Shown piece by piece: positions 1 to 8,582 of a DNA stretch of 64,000 nucleotides (position 1 is the first letter of the stretch; every line of letters starts with the position of its first letter). A model generated the notes under the pieces. That model did no database searches. It was not told the DNA's origin and was given only the letters and a program-made list of their open reading frames with translations. Both the position numbers and the translations under genes were made by a program. Source of the stretch: Pseudomonas sp. (GTDB lineage Bacteria > Pseudomonadota > Gammaproteobacteria > Pseudomonadales > Pseudomonadaceae); assembly GCF_030684895.1 (NCBI RefSeq), contig NZ_JAUXXP010000058.1:1-64000 (forward strand), given 5' to 3'.

Positions 1-71
1 AGCGGACGGGACTCGAACCCGCGACCCCCGGCGTGACAGGCCGGTATTCTAACCGACTGAACTACCGCTGC
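1..71 (-). tRNA. tRNA-Asp (anticodon GTC), 3' end cut by window edge
   Basis: Read on the minus strand the segment folds as a tRNA with anticodon GTC, a D arm GTTCAGTCGG and the T loop TTCGAGT. The 5' acceptor strand GCAGCGG ends at position 71; its partner strand is truncated by the window start, with about two acceptor bases, the discriminator base and CCA missing. It follows tRNA-Val in the direction of transcription by 33 bases and probably shares its promoter. Confidence 0.95.
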
Positions 72-104
72 GCGTCGGTGGACTTTCGTCCGGTTTCACA
101 AGAG

Positions 105-180
105 TGGTGGGTGATGACGGGATCGAACCGCCGACCCTCTGCTTGTAAGGCAGATGCTCTCCCAGCTGAGCTAATCACCC
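105..180 (-). tRNA. tRNA-Val (anticodon TAC)
   Basis: A 76-base cloverleaf on the minus strand: acceptor GGGTGAT pairs with ATCACCC, the anticodon loop carries TAC, the T loop is TTCGATC and the 3' CCA is encoded. It is the promoter-proximal gene of a Val-Asp tRNA pair. The 98-aa ORF drawn across it on the plus strand is an artefact. Confidence 0.97.
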
Positions 181-198
181 GCTGCTTGCGAGGCGCGA

Positions 199-227
199 AA
201 TTTACGCAAGGGCCGCACCTAAGTCAA
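199..227 (-). promoter_or_regulatory. sigma70 promoter of the Val-Asp tRNA operon
   Basis: On the minus strand TTGACT (222-227) and TAAATT (199-204) are separated by 17 bases and followed by a GC-rich discriminator (TCGCGCC) just ahead of tRNA-Val. Such discriminators are typical of stringently controlled stable-RNA promoters. It was identified by eye, and no transcript start is known. Confidence 0.7.
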
Positions 228-258
228 CACCCTGCTTCAAGTTTTTCTAAAAAAATGC

Positions 259-294
259 AAAAAACGCTGCCCTCGCCAGGTGCTATCACAGGGC
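259..294 (-). terminator. intrinsic terminator after gspM
   Basis: On the minus strand a hairpin with GCCCT/AGGGC at its base (269-294) is followed by GCGTTTTTTG. It lies 12 bases past the gspM stop, so it closes the long gspE-M transcript and insulates the tRNA promoter. Confidence 0.7.
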
Positions 295-305
295 ACGCCG
301 CACCA

Positions 306-827
306 TTACTGCGCCACCCGCAGGCTTAACCGAGCGGCCACCTTATTGTCTTCGGCACGATCCAGCCCGGCTTCGGCGATTTGCACACCCTGTTCCTGCA
401 GCACAGTGAACCAACGCAGCAACTGGGCAAAAGGCGCCGGCTGCAAATTGAGCTGCACGGCGCCGTCGCCAGCGTTGTCCAAACGCTCGATGGTCAGGCC
501 CTGGGTCGCAGCCGTGGCCGTGACCATGCCTTGCAGTCGCGCCGGATCAATCGCCTGTTGCGGGGTGCTGGCCACATTGCGCGCTGCGGGCGCCTGGCTA
601 TGCAGGTAGGCATTCAACTCGCGCTGCGTTTCAAACGCACTGCGCGCTGCGGCCAGACGCTCCTGCGCAGGCTGCCAAAGCGTCAAGTAAAGCAGCACCA
701 ACAGCAGAAACGCCCCCAGACTGCCGAGCGAGAACTGCTCACGCGGCGCCAGGGCACGCCAGCGTTGCAGCAACAGCGAATTATCCAGCTGCGCGGTAAA
801 ACCTTTGCCTTGCGAGACCATACTCAT
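306..827 (-). CDS. gspM: type II secretion system protein M (XcpZ-like)
   Basis: This 173-aa inner-membrane protein of the type II secretion assembly platform has a short cytoplasmic N-terminus (about 1-38), a single membrane helix (FLLLVLLYLTLW, about 40-55) and a periplasmic ferredoxin-like domain. GspM dimerises with GspL and helps place the pseudopilus assembly site. The length matches the family. It is the last gene of the leftward gsp operon and overlaps gspL by four bases (ATGA), so the two are probably translationally coupled. It is assigned from size, topology and position, because sequence conservation in this family is low. Confidence 0.93.
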   Translation of the reverse strand: MSMVSQGKGFTAQLDNSLLLQRWRALAPREQFSLGSLGAFLLLVLLYLTLWQPAQERLAAARSAFETQRELNAYLHSQAPAARNVASTPQQAIDPARLQGMVTATAATQGLTIERLDNAGDGAVQLNLQPAPFAQLLRWFTVLQEQGVQIAEAGLDRAEDNKVAARLSLRVAQ

Positions 828-1960
828 CCTCCGATCACCACGCGCGCGCTGACGCCTGCACCTTCCCGGCTGGCCGAGCCCAGTTGCACCGCCAAGCCAC
901 TTTCCTGCAAGCGCTCACGCAGGCGCTCCAACTCGGCAAAACCTGCAGCCTGTACCTGCATGGCCAGATCGCCACGCACCTCGCTGAAATCCACCTGACT
1001 GATCTGCACCTGACCGCCCTCGGCAGCTAGCGCGCCGCTGACCTGGGCGAGCAAGCCGAGCAAACGAGCTTGCCCGCTGCCCGTTCCGGCCTGCAGATGC
1101 TGATCAAACTGCGCACGCAGGTTGACCAGCTTGCTGTCCTGCGGAAACAGCTCCTTGTACAACGCGGCGCTGGCAGCGGCGTATTCATCGGCCTGCCGCT
1201 GCAGGTGCCAGCCCTGCGCCAGATTGAAGCCCCACTGCAGCACCAGCCACATGCCTACCAGCCCCAGCAAGGGCCGCCAGCGTTGCCATTGGCCATTACT
1301 GCTCTGCACAGCGAACTCGCCTTGGGCCAGGTTATTGCGCAGCGGCTGCTGGGCCAGCCAAACAAAGGGCTCGGCCACCGCCATGCTTTCATCCATGGGT
1401 TGCGGCGCTGGGTGCTGCGGGTCACACCAGGCAACCTGCGGCTGCACACACAAGGGGCTCAGCTGCGGCCAGTCCTGGGCCTGCAAGGCCATCCGCGTGA
1501 CATTCTCGCCGCCCAACAACCAGCGGCCGTGCAGCGGCAAGAGCGCAGTGCCCTGCCCTGGCAGCAGATCGGCATCCACGGCAATCGCCTGCGGCGCTGT
1601 GGGGCACAACGCCAGCCAGCCGGCCAGCCAGCTGCGGCGCACGGCAAACACCCGGTGACGGCCATCGGCCAATTGCTCGCCCAACGCCAGATGCATCAGC
1701 TCGACCTCTTCGGCGAGCAGCTCTTCCACCGCAAACGGCAGCGCCTGACGCAACCAGCGGGCTTTGCGCGTCGGCAGATTGACCGCGCAGGAGGTCACCG
1801 CCTCAACGGGCAGGACCAGGGTCCAGCTGCCGCCCACCTGCGCCTGCACTTCGCTGAACGCCAGGGATTCACTGCCCCCATCGACCACCCACTGTACGGG
1901 TAGCTCCGCCTGCGCACCGGCACAAGCCGCGGGCGGCAGAAATACATAGGTCTGACTCAT
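824..1960 (-). CDS. gspL: type II secretion system protein L (XcpY-like)
   Basis: A 378-aa bitopic inner-membrane protein. The N-terminal 225 or so residues form the actin-like cytoplasmic domain that binds the GspE ATPase; a membrane helix (LLGLVGMWLVLQWGFNLA, about 232-249) follows, and the C-terminal 110 residues are the periplasmic ferredoxin-like domain that pairs with GspM. In established models it transmits ATP hydrolysis by GspE to the platform. It overlaps gspK and gspM by ATGA at both ends. The small minus-strand ORFs inside it are frame shadows. Confidence 0.95.
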   Translation of the reverse strand: MSQTYVFLPPAACAGAQAELPVQWVVDGGSESLAFSEVQAQVGGSWTLVLPVEAVTSCAVNLPTRKARWLRQALPFAVEELLAEEVELMHLALGEQLADGRHRVFAVRRSWLAGWLALCPTAPQAIAVDADLLPGQGTALLPLHGRWLLGGENVTRMALQAQDWPQLSPLCVQPQVAWCDPQHPAPQPMDESMAVAEPFVWLAQQPLRNNLAQGEFAVQSSNGQWQRWRPLLGLVGMWLVLQWGFNLAQGWHLQRQADEYAAASAALYKELFPQDSKLVNLRAQFDQHLQAGTGSGQARLLGLLAQVSGALAAEGGQVQISQVDFSEVRGDLAMQVQAAGFAELERLRERLQESGLAVQLGSASREGAGVSARVVIGG

Positions 1961-2922
1961 GGTTCGACTTCCTCAACGGGCGTGGGCGGCATACCGCCCT
2001 GCCCCAAATCACGGGCTAGAACATACAGCTGACCATCGCTGGCGCGCTGCAAGGTGCTGCGTAAAACCTGACGGCGCTCGCCAACAGTCACTTCACTGAG
2101 CACCTGAAAATACTGACTGCCGACCGCCAAGCCCTGGCTCTGCACCTGCAAGCCACTGAGCTGCGCGGTAAAGCTCGGGAGATCACGATAGCCCTCACTG
2201 CCCCGTGCGGCGACCAGGCCCTGAGCGGTGCTCAGCGGCAACCCTTCGGCCACGCTGGCCAACACCCGCGCGCTGGCGGTATTAACGTTAAGCGTGGCAT
2301 CCGCCGGCAAAGCACTGACATAGGGCGACAGACGCTGGTAATCCGCTTCGGTCATTTCCAGCAACAGGCGCAGCTCGGAGACGTCCTTTAACTCGCGGTT
2401 GCCCGCGCGATAAGGCGGCTGCGCCAGCAGGTATTGATTGTCTTCCGCGCCGTAACCGCCGCTGGGCTGATCATCGGCATCCAACCAATCAAGCAGACGC
2501 TCGGCGTAGGGTGCTTCGATTTGCAGCCCCAGCAGCAGACGACGAAATTGCGCCACGGCGGCTTCGTTGGGCTGGCCCTGGCGCAGCAAGCTGTTGAGGT
2601 TGAAACGCGCGGTCAGATCGGTGATCTGTACACGCAAGGCGCCGCCTTCATCCAGGGCAAAGGGTGCACGGGCTTTGGCCCAGGCCTCGCCTGGATGATC
2701 CACCGGCGCACGCGGGTCACCCTCGCGCAAGTCGCGCTGCAGAATGGCCTTGGCCAGCGTCTCGCCGCCTAGGGCGTAATGCCAGGCCTGGCGCACATGC
2801 AGCTGATTGGCGCTGCTGCGGATCGACAGTTGCTGACGGGCGATAATCCCGGCGCTGACCACCGTCACCACCGCCACCACCAGCAACACGGTGATCAGCG
2901 CCATGCCGCGCTGCCGACTCAT
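1957..2922 (-). CDS. gspK: type II secretion minor pseudopilin K (XcpX-like)
   Basis: A 321-aa minor pseudopilin. The N-terminus MSRQRGMALITVLLVVAVV is a prepilin leader with cleavage expected after the glycine, followed by the hydrophobic stem. GspK is unusually large for a pseudopilin; the insert (about 60-200) is the alpha-helical domain that caps the GspI-J-K tip. Unlike the other pseudopilins it lacks Glu at mature position +5, which is typical of GspK. Both ends overlap neighbouring genes by ATGA. Confidence 0.95.
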   Translation of the reverse strand: MSRQRGMALITVLLVVAVVTVVSAGIIARQQLSIRSSANQLHVRQAWHYALGGETLAKAILQRDLREGDPRAPVDHPGEAWAKARAPFALDEGGALRVQITDLTARFNLNSLLRQGQPNEAAVAQFRRLLLGLQIEAPYAERLLDWLDADDQPSGGYGAEDNQYLLAQPPYRAGNRELKDVSELRLLLEMTEADYQRLSPYVSALPADATLNVNTASARVLASVAEGLPLSTAQGLVAARGSEGYRDLPSFTAQLSGLQVQSQGLAVGSQYFQVLSEVTVGERRQVLRSTLQRASDGQLYVLARDLGQGGMPPTPVEEVEP

Positions 2923-3605
2923 GAGCGCGGCTCCTCAGGAATATCTTCACCGGGATCATCCGGACTCGGCTCAGGTGCTTGCTGCAGGCGCTCTGGCAGA
3001 CCTTCAGGCAGGCGCAGCACACGGCGCAGCTCACCAAAACGGCGATGTTCCAGCACCAGTTCAACGGCCTGCGGCAACAGTTTGAGCGCATCGTCCGGCT
3101 TATTGCCCAGCGGCGGCCAACTGGTCTGCCAGCTGCCCTGCTGATCCAGATAACGCAATTGCAGTCGGGTCACCCCATCAAGCGCCTGTTGCACCTGCGG
3201 CTGGCTGTCCTGCGCCTGATCCAGCACCGTCCAGTAGTGGCGCTGCCACTGCTCGCCACTGAGCTGCCAGCGCACCCGCTGCAAGCCGGAGCGTGACTGT
3301 CCCAAGGGATTGCGCCAACCGCTGCGGGTCAGTTCCAGGGTTGGGTTATCCAGGTCTTCACCAACCAAGGCGGCACGCGGATCACCAAAGGGATCGCGCG
3401 TGGGCCGGGCCTGTACCTGCAACACATCGCGCTCGAATGCGGCCATGGCGCGCACCAGCTCGCGCAGCTGCATTTCATGGGCACGGGTGACCTTATCGGT
3501 TTGCAGCACGCTGTCGAGCATGCGGTAGGTGCCCAGCCCCAGCAGCGCAAAGATGGCGATGGCGATCAGCAATTCGAGCAGGGTAAAGCCGCGCGCCGTC
3601 CTCAT
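2919..3605 (-). CDS. gspJ: type II secretion minor pseudopilin J (XcpW-like)
   Basis: A 228-aa minor pseudopilin with a type IV prepilin leader (ARGFTLLELLIAIAIFALLG), Glu at mature +5 and one N-terminal helix. In other bacteria GspJ joins GspI and GspK at the pseudopilus tip. The C-terminus is rich in Pro, Glu and Asp (PEPSPDDPGEDIPEEPRS), a flexible acidic tail. The gene overlaps gspI and gspK by four bases each. Confidence 0.95.
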   Translation of the reverse strand: MRTARGFTLLELLIAIAIFALLGLGTYRMLDSVLQTDKVTRAHEMQLRELVRAMAAFERDVLQVQARPTRDPFGDPRAALVGEDLDNPTLELTRSGWRNPLGQSRSGLQRVRWQLSGEQWQRHYWTVLDQAQDSQPQVQQALDGVTRLQLRYLDQQGSWQTSWPPLGNKPDDALKLLPQAVELVLEHRRFGELRRVLRLPEGLPERLQQAPEPSPDDPGEDIPEEPRS

Positions 3606-3991
3606 TGCATCACCCCGAGAAAACCATTCAGGCTGACCACCGCGCGCTCACGCACATCACCGCCCGAACGCCCCTGCTCTGCCGGCGCGACCCACAGGGT
3701 GACGCGGCGCATATCCGCCTCGCTGGTGGCCAGCACCTCGCTTTGCCACTGCCAACGCCGCCCCGCGAATTCCACCTCGCCCTGCTCACGACCATCGGCG
3801 ACCGGACTCTTCGACAGTTGCAGTTCAGCCAGGCGATTGTCGGCGACCCACATGGCCAAGGTCTTTTCTTCCAAACGCGAAGCGGTCTGCAGGCTGCGCG
3901 CAGTGGCGGTGAGCACACTGGCGGCAACCATGGCAAAAATCGTCAAGGCGATGAGCACCTCAAGCAGGGTAAAACCGCCCGCGCGCCTCAT
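3602..3991 (-). CDS. gspI: type II secretion minor pseudopilin I (XcpV-like)
   Basis: A 129-aa minor pseudopilin. The leader and stem MRRAGGFTLLEVLIALTIFA show the prepilin peptidase site (G before F) and Glu at +5. GspI is thought to nucleate the tip complex with GspJ and GspK. Size and position match XcpV. ATGA overlaps join it to gspH and gspJ. Confidence 0.95.
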   Translation of the reverse strand: MRRAGGFTLLEVLIALTIFAMVAASVLTATARSLQTASRLEEKTLAMWVADNRLAELQLSKSPVADGREQGEVEFAGRRWQWQSEVLATSEADMRRVTLWVAPAEQGRSGGDVRERAVVSLNGFLGVMQ

Positions 3992-4530
3992 CGTTTGTGT
4001 CCTGCCGGCTGCTCGCTCTCGACCTTGGGTAACTGAAAACCATCGCTGACCAACTGCAGGCGCAACCCATCGGCGCGGCGCTCGGCCAGGCGAAGACGAA
4101 ACGGACTGATTTCCCCGCTCGACAGCAACAACAACTGCGGCGTCAGTGCGCCTTTGCTCGGTTCTTTGCCCTCAGGCGGCGTCAGTTCCAGCGCCGCGCC
4201 TTCCAGCTCGACACTTAGCTCGGCCCAGTCGGGCAGTTTATGAGGTTTGGCCGACAAGGCCTGCCAGCTCTGCTTGGCCGAGTCGTAGCGCAGCACCTGA
4301 TAGGCCTCACGACTGAGCAGCAGGCCGTATTCCTGGTTATCCAACACCGCTTCCTCGGCCAGCACGCCAATCAATCCGGCCAGCCGCTCGGCTTCGTTAT
4401 GCAGCTCGCGGCCAGGACCGGCGATGCCCACGCTGAGCACCGCGATACCGATCAGGCTGCCGAGAATCACCAGCACCACCAGCAGTTCGATCAGGGTAAA
4501 GCCCCCAGCCTGGCTCGGTTGCTGGCGCAT
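3988..4530 (-). CDS. gspH: type II secretion minor pseudopilin H (XcpU-like)
   Basis: A 180-aa minor pseudopilin with leader GGFTLIELLVVLVILGSLIG. The C-terminal domain (about 45-175) fits the GspH beta-sandwich found beneath the tip complex. It lies 5 bases after gspG and overlaps gspI by ATGA. No prepilin peptidase gene (gspO/pilD) occurs in the window, so processing must rely on one elsewhere, as in P. aeruginosa. Confidence 0.94.
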   Translation of the reverse strand: MRQQPSQAGGFTLIELLVVLVILGSLIGIAVLSVGIAGPGRELHNEAERLAGLIGVLAEEAVLDNQEYGLLLSREAYQVLRYDSAKQSWQALSAKPHKLPDWAELSVELEGAALELTPPEGKEPSKGALTPQLLLLSSGEISPFRLRLAERRADGLRLQLVSDGFQLPKVESEQPAGHKR

Positions 4531-4535
4531 GGGAA

Positions 4536-4961
4536 TCAGAGGTCCCAGTTACCGATGTCGGCAGCCTGATCGCTGCCGCCTTCCTTGCCATCGGCGCCCA
4601 GCGAATACAGGTCGAAAGCTCCCTTGGTGCCCGGAGCCAGGTATTGGTAGACATTGCCCCACGGATCGACCGGCATACGTTTGAGGTAGCCGTCGCGGTT
4701 CCAATTCTTCGGCTGCGGGTTACCGGAAGGCTTCTTCACCAGCGCCTCCAGGCCCTGCTGGGTGCTCGGGTAGGCGTGGTTGTCCAGCTTGTACATATCC
4801 AGCGCGGCGGCCACGGCCTTGATATCACCCTTGGCAACGGTGACCTTGGCCTGATCGGGGCGGCTCATTACCTGTGGCACCACCAACGCGGCGAGGATGC
4901 CGAGGATCACCACCACCACCATGATTTCGATCAGCGTAAAACCTGATTGACGCTTGTTCAC
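4536..4961 (-). CDS. gspG: type II secretion major pseudopilin G (XcpT-like)
   Basis: A 141-aa major pseudopilin that polymerises into the periplasmic pseudopilus pushing substrates through the secretin. It has leader QSGFTLIEIMVVVVILGILA, the conserved YPSTQQGLEAL segment and the C-terminal region with Asp residues (DLYSLGADGKEGG) that binds calcium in homologs. It is the most conserved pseudopilin, and the identification is firm. It sits 3 bases downstream of gspF. Confidence 0.97.
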   Translation of the reverse strand: MNKRQSGFTLIEIMVVVVILGILAALVVPQVMSRPDQAKVTVAKGDIKAVAAALDMYKLDNHAYPSTQQGLEALVKKPSGNPQPKNWNRDGYLKRMPVDPWGNVYQYLAPGTKGAFDLYSLGADGKEGGSDQAADIGNWDL

Positions 4962-4964
4962 TGC

Positions 4965-6182
4965 TTACCCCACCAACTGATTGAGAGACAGAATCGGCAG
5001 CAGAATGGCCAGTACGATCACCAGTACCACCGCCCCCATAAAGACCAGCATAAAGGGCTCAAACAGCCCCACCAGCAGCGCCACCTGGGCACCCAAATCG
5101 TTTTCCTGATTGCGCGCGGTGCGTGCCAGCATCTGGTCCAGCTCGCCCGAGCGCTCACCGCTGGCGATCATGTGCAGCATCATCGGCGGAAACTGGCCGC
5201 TGGCTTCCAGCGCACGGGTCAGGCTGCCGCCCTCGCGCACCTTCTGTGCGGCGATTACCACATCGGCGCGAATCACCCGATTGGCAATCACCTGTGCGCC
5301 GATGCCTAGAGCCTCCACCAACGGCACACCGCTGCGGGTCAGAATCGCCAGGGTCGAGGCAAACCGCGCGCAGTCGGTGGCGCGAATCAAACGCCCCACC
5401 AGCGGGATGCGCAGCAGAAAGCCGTGCCAGCGCGCTTTGACGGCATCATCGCGCAACGCCCAGCGCAGGGCGAACACGCCCAGGATCGCGATAATCACCG
5501 CCAGCCAACCCCACCCCTTGACCCAGTCACTCAGGGCAATCAAACCGCGTGTTAGCGCCGGCAGGGTTTGCCCGGAGTCGACAAACACCCGCACCACGTC
5601 CGGCACCACATAACCAAGCAGAAAGCCGACGATCAGTAGCGAGGCGCACATCAGAATCAGCGGATAGAGCAGTGCCAGCTGGATTTTCTGCCGTGACTGC
5701 TGGCGTTGCTCGGTGTAGTCGGCCAATTGTTCCAGCACCGGACCAAGATGGCCGGCATGCTCGCCCGCTGCGACCGTGGCGCGGTACAGCTCAGGGAAAG
5801 CCGAGGGAAATTCTTTCAGGCTACTGGCCAGGTCATGGCCTTCCAGCACCCGCGCGCGCACAGCCAGCAACATGCTTTGAATACGCGGCGAACTGGCTTG
5901 CGCGGCCGCCGCGCGCAAAGACTCTTCAATAGGTAAGGCAGCCTGCACCAACGTCGCCAACTGCCGGGTGATCAGTGCCAGATCGCGGGCGGAAATGCCC
6001 CGGGCAAAACTGAAATGTGAGCCTGCGCCAGCATTTTCACGGGTGCGAGTGGCTTTCACATCCAGCGGCGCCAGTTGCCGCTCACGCAGAATCTGCCGCA
6101 CCTGGCGCGCGCTGTCAGCCTCCAGCACGCCTTTCTGCTGGCGGCCTTTGCCATCGAGGGCGAGGTATTCGAAGGCGGCCAT
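4965..6182 (-). CDS. gspF: type II secretion inner-membrane platform protein F (XcpS-like)
   Basis: A 405-aa polytopic platform protein with two repeated GspF domains (about 70-195 and 272-395) and three membrane helices (about 170-192, 222-243, 375-398). GspF is the membrane core on which the GspE motor acts during pseudopilus assembly. MAAFEYLALDGKGRQQKGVL is the usual family start. It lies 13 bases after gspE and 3 before gspG. Confidence 0.96.
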   Translation of the reverse strand: MAAFEYLALDGKGRQQKGVLEADSARQVRQILRERQLAPLDVKATRTRENAGAGSHFSFARGISARDLALITRQLATLVQAALPIEESLRAAAAQASSPRIQSMLLAVRARVLEGHDLASSLKEFPSAFPELYRATVAAGEHAGHLGPVLEQLADYTEQRQQSRQKIQLALLYPLILMCASLLIVGFLLGYVVPDVVRVFVDSGQTLPALTRGLIALSDWVKGWGWLAVIIAILGVFALRWALRDDAVKARWHGFLLRIPLVGRLIRATDCARFASTLAILTRSGVPLVEALGIGAQVIANRVIRADVVIAAQKVREGGSLTRALEASGQFPPMMLHMIASGERSGELDQMLARTARNQENDLGAQVALLVGLFEPFMLVFMGAVVLVIVLAILLPILSLNQLVG

Positions 6183-6195
6183 TATTCTTCCCTGC

Positions 6196-7683
6196 TCATT
6201 CTTCGCGAGTCACGCGCAGTACTTCCTCGACCGTGGTCGCCCCTTCCAGCACCTTGCGCCGGCCATCCTCGCGGATGCTCGGGCCTAGGGTGCGGGCGTG
6301 GCGGGTCATGTCCTGCTCGGAGGCGGCGTTATGAATCAGGGTGCGCAGGTGGTCATCGAACACCACCAGCTCGTAGATACCGGTACGGCCGCGGTAGCCC
6401 TGCTGATGGCACTCAGCGCAGCCGCGAGCGTGGTACAGGGTCGGCGGCTGGGCGAACGGTACGCCGAGCAATTTGCACTCAGCCTCGTCGGCCTGGTAGG
6501 CCTCTTTGCAATGCGGACAGAGCACCCGCACCAGGCGCTGAGCCAGCACGCCAAGCAAGGACGAGGACAACAGAAACGGCTCGATGCCCATGTCCACCAG
6601 ACGAGTAATCGCGCCGATGGCACTGTTGGTGTGCAAGGTCGAAAGCACCAAGTGACCGGTCAACGAGGCCTGCACGGCGATTTCGGCGGTTTCCTTGTCG
6701 CGAATCTCGCCAACCATCACCACGTCCGGGTCCTGACGCAGGATCGCGCGCAGACCGCGGGCGAAGGTCATATCGACCTTGGAATTGACCTGAGTCTGGC
6801 CAATGCCCTCAAGGTGATACTCGATCGGGTCTTCGACGGTCAGGATATTGCGCGTGCGGTCATTCAAGCTGACCAGGCTGGCGTACAGCGTGGTGGTCTT
6901 ACCCGAACCGGTAGGTCCGGTGACCAGCAGAATGCCGTGGGGCTTGCGCACGGTGGCTTCCATCTGATCGCGATCGCGCGCGCTCATGCCCAGATGCTGC
7001 AGGTTGAGGCGCCCGGCTTGTTTATCCAGCAAGCGCAGCACCACCCGTTCGCCATTGGCCGACGGCAGGGTCGAAACCCGTACATCCACTTCGCGACCGC
7101 CGACTTTCAGAGATATTCGTCCATCCTGAGGAATACGTTTTTCGGCAATATCCAGACGCGCCATCACCTTGATCCGCGACACCAGCAGAGCCGCCAGTTC
7201 GCGTTTGGGCTCCAGCACTTCACGCAGAATACCGTCCACCCGGAAGCGTACAACTAAACGTTTCTCGAAGGTTTCCAGGTGAATATCCGAGGCGTTTTCC
7301 TTGATCGCCTCACCGAGGATGGCGTTGATCAGGCGAATGATCGGCGCGTCGTCTTCCTGCTCAAGCAGGTCTTCGGTTTCCGGTACCTGCTCGGCCAGGG
7401 CAGCCAGATCGAGGCTGCCGCCGATGTCCTCGGCCAACTGCATAGACGCAGAATCATGCTGATAGGCCTTGGCCAGGGCCTGTTCGAAGGCCTCCACCGA
7501 CAGCGCCTGCAACGGCAGCTGCGCACCGACAAAGCGCTGCGCCTCGCTCAGCGCCACCAGCTCAACGCCGACACGGTAAACCAGACAAGGCAAGCCGCCC
7601 TCCACGACGAGGACCACACCATGACGCCTGGCAAAGCTGAAGGGTAAACGCCGTGATGGCACTTCTGTAAGCAACGCATTCAT
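6196..7683 (-). CDS. gspE: type II secretion ATPase E (XcpR-like)
   Basis: A 495-aa hexameric cytoplasmic ATPase that powers the secretion machine. Visible motifs are Walker A ([10 protein letters not shown], about 256-265), aspartate boxes, Walker B ([15 protein letters not shown]), the histidine box ([11 protein letters not shown]) and a C4 zinc module (CPHC, then CAEC, about 394-430). The N-terminal N1E region binds GspL. It is the first gene of the leftward gsp operon and diverges from gspC across a 238-bp control region. The length agrees with XcpR. Confidence 0.97.
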   Translation of the reverse strand: MNALLTEVPSRRLPFSFARRHGVVLVVEGGLPCLVYRVGVELVALSEAQRFVGAQLPLQALSVEAFEQALAKAYQHDSASMQLAEDIGGSLDLAALAEQVPETEDLLEQEDDAPIIRLINAILGEAIKENASDIHLETFEKRLVVRFRVDGILREVLEPKRELAALLVSRIKVMARLDIAEKRIPQDGRISLKVGGREVDVRVSTLPSANGERVVLRLLDKQAGRLNLQHLGMSARDRDQMEATVRKPHGILLVTGPTGSGKTTTLYASLVSLNDRTRNILTVEDPIEYHLEGIGQTQVNSKVDMTFARGLRAILRQDPDVVMVGEIRDKETAEIAVQASLTGHLVLSTLHTNSAIGAITRLVDMGIEPFLLSSSLLGVLAQRLVRVLCPHCKEAYQADEAECKLLGVPFAQPPTLYHARGCAECHQQGYRGRTGIYELVVFDDHLRTLIHNAASEQDMTRHARTLGPSIREDGRRKVLEGATTVEEVLRVTREE

Positions 7684-7855
7684 CCGTAATATGCCTTAAG
7701 CACAGAAAGCTGATGATGAACCCGAGAATATCAAGCAAGGGCTCAAAAACTGGGGTTTTGCAACATAGTTGTTGTAAGTTAGCCGCAATAGAGCGAAAAA
7801 CAGCGCGCTATCTTTAGCACATTGAACTGGTCTATACACTACCCCAACCAGGGGC

Positions 7856-7883
7856 TGCCAAATGCTTGGCAAATGTCTATGAT
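7856..7883 (+). promoter_or_regulatory. putative gspCD promoter overlapped by a palindrome
   Basis: The 238-bp gap between gspE and gspC holds CTGCCA (7855-7860), a 17-base spacer and TATGAT (7878-7883), a plausible sigma70 promoter for gspCD. The perfect palindrome TGCCAA-ATGC-TTGGCA (7856-7871) covers the -35 region, where a repressor or activator could bind. A second imperfect palindrome, TTGCAACATAGTTGTTGTAA, lies near 7757-7776. Quorum sensing controls xcp in P. aeruginosa, but neither element fits the las/rhl box pattern. The regulator is unknown. Confidence 0.45.
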
Positions 7884-7921
7884 CAGCGCGCGAACCACAC
7901 CACATAATAATAAGTTACGGA

Positions 7922-8578
7922 GTGACGCCCCCCTTGCAGCTTAAGGCTCCCCAACGCTGGCTACAGCACCAGGCCACTTCCCTTGCTGGCATCGTGCTGA
8001 TTCTTGTTATGAGCGTCAGCCTGGCCTGGCAGAGCGCCGACTGGCTGCGCTTGCTACGCACGCCGGTGGCAGCCAGCAACAACAGTTCAAACGAAGCGCC
8101 CATGGCGGCAGTCAACCCCGAGATCGGTCAACTGTTCGGCACCAGCAGCGCCGCCAACGATGGCCCCGCCCCCAGCACCAACCTGCGCCTGACCCTGCTC
8201 GGCAGCTTTGTGCATGCTGACCCGCAGCGCTCCACTGCCATCATCCTCAGCGAAGGCAGCACGGCCCAGCGCTACAGCGTCAACAGCGAAATCAGCAGCG
8301 GCGTGCGCCTGCATTCGGTGGCTCCCGACCGCGTCGAACTGCTGCGCAATGGCCGCCGTGAAAGCCTCAGTTTCCCGCTCAACAGCTCGACCACCAGTAG
8401 CCTACAAAGCAACACCCAGGAGGTTATGGTCGACCCGCTTGAGCAGCTCAGCGAGATGGAGTCCGATGACCTGAGCCAACTGCGTGAACGTATGGATGCT
8501 TTACGCCAGCAGATGCAAGCCTCGGACAGCGTGCCTAGCGACGCAGAACCCACCGAACAGCCCACGGAAGAAAACTGA
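7922..8578 (+). CDS. gspC: type II secretion inner-membrane protein C (XcpP-like)
   Basis: A 218-aa bitopic protein linking the inner-membrane platform to the secretin. A membrane helix (about 21-38) precedes the periplasmic homology region (about 75-145), which binds GspD N-domains. The C-terminus (LEQLSEMESDDLSQLRERMD) is a predicted coiled coil rather than a PDZ domain, as in XcpP. The start is uncertain: GTG at 7922 sits directly on ACGGAG, so TTG at 7934 would be better spaced from that ribosome binding site. gspD starts 4 bases after the stop. Confidence 0.92.
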   Translation: MTPPLQLKAPQRWLQHQATSLAGIVLILVMSVSLAWQSADWLRLLRTPVAASNNSSNEAPMAAVNPEIGQLFGTSSAANDGPAPSTNLRLTLLGSFVHADPQRSTAIILSEGSTAQRYSVNSEISSGVRLHSVAPDRVELLRNGRRESLSFPLNSSTTSSLQSNTQEVMVDPLEQLSEMESDDLSQLRERMDALRQQMQASDSVPSDAEPTEQPTEEN

Positions 8579-8582
8579 CACG

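Noticed and set aside
33-329. 98-aa ORF across tRNA-Asp and tRNA-Val
   Set aside because: It reads through two tRNA genes in antisense and a terminator; no coding signal.
7826-7851. CTGGT...ACCAG inverted repeat as a quorum-sensing lux box
   Set aside because: The arm spacing and the required CT-N12-AG form do not fit, so I did not call a las/rhl box.
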